A stretch of 64,000 bases of DNA from Scilla litardierei. Lineage: Eukaryota; Streptophyta; Magnoliopsida; Asparagales; Asparagaceae. How positions within the stretch are numbered: position 1 is the first letter of the stretch; each line of letters starts with the position of its first letter. The stretch is taken from the NCBI GenBank assembly GCA_030789695.1, contig CM061138.1, positions 17,122,214 through 17,186,213 on the forward strand, written 5' to 3'. Shown in pieces: positions 55,401 through 64,000 of this stretch. Both the position numbers and the translations under genes were made by a program. The notes under the pieces are model-generated. The model made no database searches. It saw nothing but the letters and a program-made list of their open reading frames with translations, and had not been told where the DNA came from.

Positions 55401-56200
55401 GAAAGACAACCTAGACAAAGATCCTTAAAGGACTCATACTAAAAGGTTGTTGTTTGCACCTCTTAAAAACGGTATTGTTCTTAAGAGAGCAAATTAAAAG
55501 ATTTGAGATTATTTTAATAACTCAAAATATTATCGGATCTTCTGAAGAGAAATTACCGAAATATCTGTTAAAGCCTATCTATCAGATATGATATGATATG
55601 AAAGCCCTAGCTAGGCATAAATTCTAGGCTTACAGAACTTTAATCATCCTGAAGATGAACCATCATCCCGAAGATGTAAACTTCATACAATGATGATTGA
55701 TGAAGAAACATTAATTTCATTCTCCATCAAATACACCTATTTGGTTGTATGGATATACATTAAAAGACCCCTTTCCATTAGCTGGAAGAGGGGAAGAATA
55801 CATATGGTCCGGAAGTACCTTAAGTGTCCTTGAAACACTCTTTTACCTGGCCAACTGCATGCGTCTCTTTTTGAGCGTTAGCAGTATAGCTATTAGCCAG
55901 GTACAGTGCAGTGCCCCCAGCGCACCACTGGACCAGAGATATGTAGCTTCTGCGCTATCTCCAAGGGTCGAGGAAAAATCCTCTATGTTAAATGTATTTG
56001 CATATGCAGGTTACAGATCATCGCGATGAATGGCATAAAAGGGACGTCCACCTCCTAAAGATCTACACAGAATCTTTCCAAGTCTACATCCTTCTACCAT
56101 CCCGAGAAGCTCATCACCCAGGGAGCAGTTCAAGAACATACAAAGCCAGGTCCTGAAGTACCTTTGCAGATATTGACGTTTGAGACGTGGAGCTGTCTAC
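52500..56200 (+). pseudogene. decayed pol of the Ale-like Copia element
   Basis: Best-preserved piece is at 55760-55870, reading LKDPFPLAGRGEEYIWSG then ...LFYLANCMR, matching the KDPFRP....G.....LxYLANCTRPDI block at the end of the Copia reverse transcriptase. A later NGIK and an AYAGYRSS segment (about 56000-56055) match the NGIKH and YADAGYLSD steps that follow in RNase H. A KRKNENEI piece (about 53590) resembles the RKRNENNEIVRYKARLV step of RT. Order is partly scrambled and stops are frequent. Gag and integrase were not recognised. Confidence 0.55.
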
Positions 56201-56402
56201 CAAGTTCGTAGCACTCCTCCAGTTTCAGCTACTGCCTTATATGAGTGAAACTTGTATAGATGAGTGATGCTTGTACTTTACTTTTGCTTTCGGAATGTTG
56301 CTGATGAGATGGATGTATAGACACATAGGAGATAAATGTATAGATACATAGGAGATCTGCAAGCCTGAAGCTTGATCAGATTAGGGGGAGTCAACTGTAG
56401 AG

Positions 56403-56610
56403 TTGTACTCTTTTTCCTTGGCTAGTGGTTTTTCCCACAGGGTTTTCCATAGTCAAGGTTTTAATGAGGCAACCACATTGACTCTGGATCCAGAAGTATC
56501 CACCCCTCGACACATCCCCAAATCAGGGGAAGTTATGGAGTGCTGTACTCTTTTTCCTTCGCTATTGGTTTTTCCCACAGGGTTTTCCATAGCTAAGGGT
56601 TTTTAACGAG
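56403..56610 (+). repeat. two-copy 3' motif of the Copia element (GTACTCTTTTTCCTT...)
   Basis: Two copies (56404-56470 and 56541-56610) of GTACTCTTTTTCCTT, GGTTTTTCCCACAGGG, TTTTCCATAG and a downstream GAGGCA. This motif just upstream of the polypurine tract is a familiar mark of Ale/Retrofit-type Copia elements. Its role is unknown; RNA structure or packaging has been suggested for such repeats, which I treat as speculation. Confidence 0.75.
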
Positions 56611-56726
56611 GCAGTTACCCTTAACTTGGATCCGGAAGTATCCACCCCTTAAGATACTCAGTAGTACTAATGAATCATTCAGTATTCATAAAGTCGAGTA
56701 TACAACGTTGGTTGGATAAGGGGAAG

Positions 56727-56856
56727 TGTTATGAATAGGACCCATTGGGCCTATTGGGTATCCACCCACATGAGTACCCATTATGAATACTATATAAAGG
56801 AGGCTAGGGGTTTCCTAGCCTCAACCCTTCTCCAAATCTGTTTCTCGTTCATAACA
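56727..56856 (+). repeat. 3' LTR of the Ale-like Copia element
   Basis: Identical to 50435-50564; followed by TSD CATGT. Confidence 0.9.
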
Positions 56857-56861
56857 CATGT

Positions 56862-58510
56862 ATCTTTTTACCCTGAATTTTTTTTTTGTTTTTGATATGT
56901 TATTGTTAATAACCATGAATAAGAATTGCAATTAAAACAAATAGAGGATCGGCCCAGAAGCCCGTGAGCAACTCGAAATGATGTAGGATAAGGTTTGGGC
57001 TGCCATTTAAAAGTCCTAGGGCAGGCACCTGATTTTTAGGTCCGAATTATATTGGGGCTGGGGCTGGGGCTGGCCCCAAACCGATTCGACCGGGCCCATT
57101 TTCATCCCACAGGGTGTGTGTGTGATGAGGCATATTAGAAGCTGTCTTTACAGCAACATTTGACCCCGTATATTATTTGTGCAACCGAATTTGTGTGTTT
57201 GCTTCCAATATACAACCCCCTTCTATCTTAATTTCTACCGCTAGAAAGAGTAAAAAGGAGCAAAAGAAGAAGGGGAATTTGCTTTGGAAAATTCCAATGA
57301 AGACTTGCCCTCTAGCAACACTTTGCTATTCGTAATTTCACTTCACATACCGTAAACAAATTTGGTTTCACAGAAGCAAGCATGTGACCTGGGCGATTGA
57401 CTTGCCAGTGGACCAACTTCGGATGAATACGTTACTGATGATAGTTCCATCATCCATGGCTTCACATGATCAGAACCCATGCTAAATTTGATTATTTATG
57501 CATGAATAACCCGGCATCCAAAGACGATCAATCGCGCGGCACACGGAATACTCGTTATTCTTGCAAGGTGATGCCAGCAATCCTCATCGTTAAACCAGAC
57601 TCACCCCATTCTGAGAAATCAACTACAAGGCTTGAAGCTACGCAAGAGAGAGGAAGCAAAAGAACGAAGGCTGAGTACTCGAAATGCTAGAAGTAGTTGA
57701 GCCCATGGAACGTGTACTGAGTGCTGATGAATGGACAATAAAAAAAGTTCCACCATATTCTTGTAATGTTAACGACATGCTGACAGAGAAATGAAACTCC
57801 TTATTTCAAGCTTCCAAACATTGAGCTAAAAGATCCAGGAGCAAAACAAGAATACAGCAGAAGGGGCATGTTTTCGTGTTTATCCAAAGCTTCCGTAAGT
57901 TTTTGAAGGAAGCAAGAAACAACCAATTACAGTCCTTGTGAATTGCGACATAGAAAAGCACAGATGCACGTTAAGCCCAGACATGAAGCATCGCTTTCCT
58001 GTGTAAGAATAAAAACCATTAATCAGCAGACCGTGCTTTCGAGAGGAGCAGGTGTGTAAACACATTCATTCTAAAGAATATAAGCCAAGCCGAAAACCCT
58101 CCAGTGGGTTAAATTGTCTCAATATTCACCAAGGTGCTTCCCACGCTCTTAAAGCATGAGGATCTATTGAAACTCGATAGCTTTGAATTTAGACCAAGAC
58201 GTGGCTACATGAATGGTACGGAACCATCAAAGCAAATGGATGTATTACAAGGACTAGTTTCAAGCAAACAGCATCATCTGTCAAATGGAAAATGATGTTT
58301 ATAATATTAAAAAACTGTATTAAAATTTTAGGCTAAATTGTACAAAACTGAATTGAATTTTTAGCCGATTTCGAAATAGAACTTTTTTTTGATACATGGG
58401 AAAAGAAAAAGGCATAAAATATAACTTTGAAAAAAAGCATAAAATAACCTTGAACAATTCCCAAAAGTCTCGGAAAAAAACTACCATTCTTCAGCCGACT
58501 ATTACTTCAA
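56862..58510. other. intergenic DNA, no gene supported
   Basis: At 57050-57110 there is GGGGCTGG repeated three times and ACCGGGCCCATTTTCATCCCA, which resembles one end of a hAT miniature element, but no partner end or TSD was found. The frame at 57466-57690 (74 codons) has no recognisable domain. Confidence 0.45.
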
Positions 58511-58654
58511 CTAACTCGTGACTGTGACGTGATTTTTTCAATATCCAAACTAGTCTTATTTCAAATACCAAAAGTTGAAAAAAAAAACCCCAAACCATCA
58601 CTCTGCCTCTCCACTTCCTCCTAGTTTCATGGCCACCAAAGCCCTCCCCCCCCC

Positions 58655-58685
<31 letters not shown>

Positions 58686-59332
58686 GCACACACACCACCT
58701 GCGGCCCTATCCCATGAGCAATGGTCTAAATATCAGACCGATATCCGATATATCGGCCGCAATATCAGTTTTATCACTAGGCCGATACAATATGTGCTTA
58801 TATATTACGGTTTCCGATATTTAGGAAAATATCGCCGTAATATCGGGTTGCAGCCGATATTGCGGCCGATATATCACATTGAAATATCGGCCGCAATTCA
58901 CAGTTTTTTAAAAACAAAGTTAGAAAACTAACTCGTGACTGTGACGTGATTTTTTCAATATCCAAACTAGTCTTATTTCAAATACCAAAAGTTGAAAAAA
59001 AAACCCCAAACCATCACTCTGCCTCTCCACTTCCTCCTAGTTTCATGGCCACCAAAGCCCCCCCCCCCCCCCCCCAACACACACACACACACGCACACAC
59101 ACCACCTGCGGCCCTATCCCATGATCAATGGTCTAAATATCAGACCGATATCCGATATATCGGCCGCAATATCAGTTTTATCACTAGGCCGATACAATAT
59201 GTGCTTATATATTACGGTTTCCGATATTTAGGAAAATATCGCCGCAATATCGGGTTGCAGCCGATATTGCAGCCGATATATCACATTGAAATATCGGCCG
59301 CAATTCACAGTTTTTTAAAAACAAAGTTAGAA
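58511..59332. repeat. two-copy tandem duplication of about 410 bp
   Basis: Copies 58511-58925 and 58928-59332 start CTAACTCGTGACTG and end ACAAAGTTAGAA. They differ only in the length of a C run (58648-58671 against 59059-59075), the adjacent CA run and three or so single bases, so the duplication is recent. Each copy spans about 205 bp of non-element flank, the TSD (CCCATGAG or CCCATGAT) and the first 205 bp of the hAT element. The Pro/His-rich frames across it come from the C and CA runs. Confidence 0.88.
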
Positions 59333-60349
59333 GGTTGGTCCACTTAAAAAGTGGATCCGACCCAATTCACCAGATTAAATCATTTACTTAAAACGACGAG
59401 GCATCGAGATTTTTGAGAGATACTCGCTGCTTTGCCCTAATTCTAATCACTCCGCTCCACTCAGCTCCGTACGCCGAAAATTTTCGGCGACAATCGATTG
59501 AGCTTCGGCGTCCGGCATCAATTTTTACAATGAAATGTTCTCCGATCAATGTGAGCAGTCGATCTCTATTTTTTATTTCATTTTTTTCCATCCAGATTTG
59601 GGTTTTTTCTATCAATCGAGCTTTGACATCCAACGTTCAATCTTCGCAAGGGATTTTTCGATCAAGATTAGTACTTACTACTTAGTATTCTTTACTTTTT
59701 TTTTCATTTTTTTCATTTCTGAATTTTTTTAGTTTTTAGTTTTTTTCATTCCAGCATTTTATCTTCGCAAGAGAGGGGTTTTCGATCAAGTTGAGTATTC
59801 TTTTCCTTTTTTTACATTTGACATTTTTTTAGTTTTTTATTTTCATCTTCATACTGGTAATATTGATCCACATGAATAATATGGGAAGTTGTTTATTTGA
59901 GCTATTACTATGTGTCCATTAGAATATATTGATCCTCGTGACCACTTAAAGAAATATTCCACCAAGTGGATGATCGGTATTCACGTTTAATGAGGTAAGT
60001 ATACCCAAAATATACTTTTATTTGAGTTTCTATAGTGTATATTTTCTTAGACAAATCTATGCTTTTATTTGATATCATTTTTTAGCCTCTGATATTGCAC
60101 TCCGATATTTAGTCAATATCCCCAATATTCATGTTTAACGAGAGAAGTATAACCAAAACATACTTTTATTTGAGTTAGTATAGTTTATATCTTCTTAGAT
60201 ACATCTATGCTTGCAAATGTCATCATTTCAAGCCTCTAATATGACATTCCGATATTTAGTCAATATCTCAGATATATCCCCGATATCCGCAATCCGATAT
60301 CAAATTTCCTAGGCCGATACGCGACCGATATCCGATATTTAGAACACTG
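58719..60349. mobile_element. non-autonomous hAT element rich in CCGATAT motifs
   Basis: Left end CAATGGTCTAAATATC (58719, again at 59126 after the tandem duplication) and right end complement CAGTGTTCTAAATATC (60349), two mismatches in 16. Perfect 8-bp TSDs CCCATGAG lie at 58711-58718 and 60350-60357; the duplicated inner copy reads CCCATGAT. Both ends carry clustered CCGATAT/ATATCGG motifs (likely transposase binding sites), and the interior is non-coding. Length from the inner left end is 1224 bp. Confidence 0.85.
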
Positions 60350-60465
60350 CCCATGAGGTCTCTCTCTCTCTCTAAACAAAAAACATCCCAAATCAACCCC
60401 AACCACCAATTCAAAATCAATCTATAAACTAATGGTAAAAAAGGGGGAAAATCTTCAAAGCACTG

Positions 60466-60822
60466 AATCTTAATATGCAAGACCCATCAAATTGGAAGCA
60501 CTTGATCCTGACTGACATCAGCCTTAATCTTCAGCAATTGCAGCATCATTCACCTGATATTCTTCACCAACGTGTCCTTCACCTCCGGCATCACCATCTT
60601 CGTCACATCCTGCCCATCGGGCCCCACATCCTTTACCTTCCTCATTAAGTCATCATTAATTGATAGGTTTTGGGTGGCCAACCTTGATGAGTGAGTTGAT
60701 AGAGTAGATTCGTCGGCAAGAGAGCTCAGAGAATATGATCATACCCTCAATGTTGTTGTACTCAAAGAGGGAGACATTAGTGCCCATGTCAGCAATGTTC
60801 TTAACCTGGCCCATGTCAAGGA
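60466..60822 (-). pseudogene. eIF2-alpha (translation initiation factor 2 alpha) pseudogene, internally deleted
   Basis: The first half (60822-60659) reads [20 protein letters not shown], then [20 protein letters not shown] and VGHPKP, the N-terminal S1 domain containing the loop with the phosphorylated Ser (SELSRRR in working genes; here SELSCRR). After a TAA at 60658-60656 the second half (about 60648-60485) reads VKDVGPDGQDVTKM...PEVKDTLVKNIR, then LQLLKIKADV, matching the C-terminal domain (VKNIRRRMTPQPLKIRADIE) with a stop replacing an Arg. A final KCFQFDG-like piece lies in another frame near 60470-60500. About 100 residues between the two domains are missing. No intron is seen, so it may be a retrocopy. 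Confidence 0.85.
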
Positions 60823-60830
60823 GAGAGGTG

Positions 60831-61809
60831 CTTTCTGGAGATTCTATTAAGAGGGGTAACGAAGAGTGTTGGGATTTTGGGGGATTATTAGATAATAACG
60901 ATGTGTTTTCTTTGCTAATCAAATAATAATTGGGATTTATTACAGGTCATGATGACTGGTTTAGTAGGGATGGAATTCTAATGGTGATAGGGTCATGATG
61001 ACATGATGAATTTGTGATTTTAGTTTCAAGACATTTTTGAATTTAATTAATTTTTTTGGATATCTTCTCAAAGTAGAGCGTATATTTTTGATTTTTTTAA
61101 GAAAAGAAAAATAAATAAGCTAAAGTAAAAAAGTAATAGGGAGAAAAAATAAAATAATAGATAAAATAAAATTTTAAATAAAAATTTTAATCAACAAATA
61201 AAAAATAAAGAAGAAAAAAGTTGGAGAGGAACTTTTGAAAAAAATAAGAAATAAAATTATAATTTTAAACTGCAAGAAACTACAAAATATAAACAGAATT
61301 CAAAAGAAAAATAAAATAAAAATAGAATAAAGAAAATTTTGGAGAAGAAAGTTTAAAATAATACAAAAAAATAAAATTATAGCATAAAAGTATTTAGTGC
61401 TTTTGCATTTTATCCAAATATATGGTAGTCTATTAAAACATGTCCAAAAGTTCATGGTAGTTCTATGAAACTTAATAAAGAAGAATATTTTTTATCTAAA
61501 AAAATAAAGCGCATTTTGGCCGTTTCCCCTTTTCTATTATCGTCATGATGTAGTTTTGTGAAACTTTTGACGTAGTTTTATCGTTTCTTCAAAGTTACAG
61601 GGCCATTGATAGTATGCTTTAAACAAGTCAGCAGATAGTAATAGAGGGAAGGATAAGCATGAACTTGGCAGAAAGGATAAGCATTGAATAAGGATAGGCG
61701 AGAATAATGGGAGAGAGCCACTGGCCACACCGTGTCCCGCTTGCCATGAGTCAAAGCTGCTGCTGATCGAAGTTCAGAGAGAAATGGACGACCAGAAGCA
61801 AGAGCCCGA
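60831..61809. other. A-rich intergenic DNA
   Basis: From about 61080 to 61400 the + strand is strongly A-rich with AAAATAAAA words; no gene, LTR or TIR pair seen. Confidence 0.5.
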
Positions 61810-62600
61810 AAACATGTTATGAAGGTTTCTTAATATAGGGTCACATGGATAGACAAAAGGTGAAACTCAAAACATAAAATGCCATTAAAGGACAGACACA
61901 AGCACAAACGCATGCATGCATGCACAGACACGCATCCACGCAAAAACAAATCAAGGTTGAAGGTTTTGGCTGAAACCATTACATTCCGGACATTTCATAC
62001 CAGAATACATGTTATGAAAGTTTTGTAATATGGGGTCACATGGGTAGTCAAGAGGTGAAACCCAAAAACATAAAATGCCATAAAAGGAATGCACAAGCAC
62101 AAATGCATCCAAGCACATACAAATCAGGGTTGATGGTTTTGGCCAAAACCATTACAATCCAAACATTTCAGATCAGAATACATGTTGTGTAGGTTTCATA
62201 ATAAGGATCACATGGGTAGTCAAGAGGTAGGTGAAACCCTAAAACATAAACGTCATAAAAGGAAAGACACAAGCACAAATGCATGCATGCATGCACGCAC
62301 AAACATTATAAAAGGACAGACACAAGCGCAAATGAATGCACGCACGCACGCACGCACATCCATGCACATACAAACCGGGGTTAAAGATTTTGGTGCAAAC
62401 TGCTATACATGTTATGAAGGTTTCACAATATGGGGTCACATGGGTAGTCAAGAGGTGAAACCCAAAAGATAAAATGACATAAAGGAAAGACACTCACAAA
62501 TGCAATCATGGAGCACATGCGCACGCGCACATAAATGCACACAAAAATTTGGGTTAAATGGTTTGGCCAGAACCGTTACATTTCAGACATCTCATGCGGG
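61810..62600. repeat. minisatellite, four degenerate units of about 170-230 bp
   Basis: Each unit starts ACATGTTATGAAGGTTTC (near 61813, 62009, 62181 and 62407), continues GGGTCACATGGGTAGTCAAG, AGGTGAAACCCAAAACATAAA, an ACACAAGCACAAATGCATGC stretch with variable GCATGC/GCACGCAC runs, and GGTTTTGGCCAAAACC. Unit length varies mainly through the CA/GCAC runs. Non-coding; the frames at 62182-62493 follow the repeat. Confidence 0.8.
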
Positions 62601-63620
62601 TGCTGAAGGAACCAGCATGAAGTTTTGCTGGAATCTTGGTTACGGACTACACCAATCACAATAAAACAGAAAAACTTGCAATAACAATCATAAAGTGATG
62701 TATTAAGCTAATCTACAAAAGCCCTCAAGAAATTTCAGATAAAATTGTCAAACATTAAAAAAAATGAAAAAAAACCCACAAGTTCAAATACACAAAAAAG
62801 TTAAAAATTCGTGTGTGCGCAGAGGCAATGGTTACAGGAAAGTCATCATGAGTTGCTTTGAATCATTGTGTTCCTTCATAAAGCATCTATATGTATATCC
62901 TCCCATTACGCCAGCGAGGAGAGGGTCAATAAGTTATATAGGTAGTCGGGTTAAAATGTTTTGATCCGAAATGACCCACACTATCTTGGCCTGACCCGAC
63001 TCATTGATTTGACCTAGTTGGAACATTAGGTTATTTTTTACAATTAAACCCTCGATACATTAACATTTGCATAAAGTCTTGGTAAAATCAGGAATTACAA
63101 ATATGTATATGCATACAAATATATAAAGGATAAAAGAAAAAAATGAAACCGGAACTTAAAACATAATTACCGAAACTACGGATAGTTGCCAAAACCAAAT
63201 TTTTTTTACATTGGTGTAAGAGCTTTGCAATTAAATGATATTACATTCTCGACAAGTGCATTTTGGAGCATGGCAGAGGGCATGTAATAAGGCAACTAGT
63301 ATACGTGCTAGTCTAATTAATCTGTTGGTTAACTGCAAAGCTGATAGATGCTCCTTGTATTGATCCAACCATATCCTCATTGTAGCTCACAAAGGGGATG
63401 ACCAATTATTACGAAATCATCCAAAGTCCCCCTCTCACTGCTCATGTGAAATACCTTGAACCACAAGATAACTCACCAACAAGGTGGTGAAGCACATTTC
63501 ACTTCCCTGGACTGCCAAGGTTCAAGGAATAATCTGACAGTCAGTGGGGGTATCTTTATATCCCCACTGCTGGGCAGCGTCGACTTGTGGCCCAAACAAA
63601 AAAATAGAAGAGAAAAAGAG
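62601..63620. other. intergenic DNA, no recognised gene
   Basis: AT-rich with a short stretch of GACCCGACTCATTGATTTGACC words near 62990 resembling subterminal hAT-type repeats. Nothing else supported. Confidence 0.45.
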
Positions 63621-63730
63621 AATGGGTTTGGGTTTGGGTTTGGGTTTTGATTAACATGCATATTAGTAGTGGGTTTAGGTTTGGGTTTGAATTATAGGTT
63701 TGGGTTTGGGTTTTGGGTTAGGGTTTAAAT
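63621..63730 (+). repeat. telomere-like GGGTTTG/GGGTTTA repeats
   Basis: Runs of GGGTTTG and GGGTTTAG, with one exact GGGTTAGGGTTT near 63716-63727. The plant telomere unit is TTTAGGG, so these are degenerate interstitial copies; they are too short and mixed to be a true telomere. Confidence 0.65.
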
Positions 63731-64000
63731 TATTAGTGAGGTTGGATTTTTAAATTTCCTACAAATGCTTATTTATATAAGAGGAATATGGAGGTGTGCT
63801 GACAGGACATGCTCGGTTTCCTGTGATGTCAGCAATTTCACCCCCAAAAAAACATTTGTTTTAATATTTTTTTGCAGTTTGTTACTACTTGTTGCCTACA
63901 TCCCCACCAATTTTCAAGTCAATCAAACACTTTTTGAGCCCACATCCATACATTTCAAAAAGATTACGCCGATAGCCTACAGTTTTAAAACTTGAGCTAT
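63731..64000. other. right edge of the window, nothing recognised
   Basis: AT-rich; the frame at 63765-63995 has no recognisable domain. Confidence 0.4.

Larger units (their letters stand above)
50435..56856 (+). mobile_element. Copia element (Ale/Retrofit-like) with identical LTRs but decayed pol
   Basis: LTRs 50435-50564 and 56727-56856 are 130 bp each and identical by eye. Perfect 5-bp TSDs CATGT lie at 50430-50434 and 56857-56861. After the left LTR comes CGTTATCAGCACG, the usual start of the interior in this lineage. Before the right LTR is a purine tract ATAAGGGGAAG (56717-56727). The 6.16-kb interior has only damaged pol pieces, although LTR identity implies recent insertion, so it probably moved using enzymes from another copy. 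Confidence 0.85.

Noticed and set aside
57040..57115. GGGGCTGG triplet and ACCGGGCCC as a hAT miniature element end
   Set aside because: Only one end is suggestive; no partner TIR or target duplication.
58575..59347. Pro/His-rich + strand open frames, repeated twice
   Set aside because: C runs and CA runs in a tandem duplication; no conserved protein.
61810..62600. Repeats considered as a CRISPR-like array
   Set aside because: Units are about 200 bp, degenerate, without constant short repeats and unique spacers, and the genome is a plant's.

Overview
The window looks like nuclear DNA of a flowering plant. It has GT-AG introns, a plant-specific GARP/MYB-like transcription factor, and a dense load of LTR retrotransposons, hAT and Mutator-like miniature elements and a tRNA-derived SINE. 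The species cannot be named from the sequence. Two introns of nearly 10 kb, both full of transposons, suggest a large, repeat-rich genome. There are no bacterial-type operons, CRISPR arrays or rRNA genes, and I saw no intact tRNA gene.

Region 1 (1-26.2 kb): the 3' six coding exons of a THUMP-domain protein gene on the + strand, with its first exon(s) apparently off the left edge. The exons (3654-3700, 13511-13667, 13765-13957, 23893-24022, 25737-25910, 26083-26241) keep one reading frame when spliced. They are spread over 22 kb because the introns have taken in two related gag-only Gypsy-type elements, several LTRs, a hAT miniature element, a TRIM and a SINE.

Region 2 (26.2-35 kb): a decayed Gypsy element with diverged LTRs (about 27.1-30.9 kb), then a compact five-exon gene on the - strand (33960 to 32561). 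That gene encodes a 180-residue GARP (SHAQKYF-type MYB-like) DNA-binding protein with an LSLSL EAR-like motif. No exon is long enough to appear as a long open reading frame.

Region 3 (35.1-48.5 kb): a three-level nest. A hAT transposon (decayed transposase at 45784-47922, GC-rich inverted subterminal repeats at both ends) was hit by a gag-only Copia-type element (35410-45390, TSD GGGGG). That element's 5' LTR was then hit by a third LTR (41062-43604, TSD CGACT).

Region 4 (48.5-56.9 kb): a solo Copia-type LTR carrying a Mutator-like MITE (9-bp TSD), then a complete 6.4-kb Ale/Retrofit-like Copia element. Its two 130-bp LTRs are identical and its TSD (CATGT) is intact, but its pol is decayed.

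Region 5 (56.9-64 kb): a non-autonomous hAT element full of CCGATAT motifs whose left end and flank have been tandemly duplicated, a rearranged eIF2-alpha pseudogene, a four-copy minisatellite and telomere-like repeats.

The most unusual shared feature is that four LTRs of different families each carry, just upstream of their TATA box, an array of short inverted motifs (AGTCGGTC/GACCGACT, TTAGTCGAC or GCGGTCGCGT). A Copia-type LTR and the apparently unrelated LTR nested inside it share essentially the same array.
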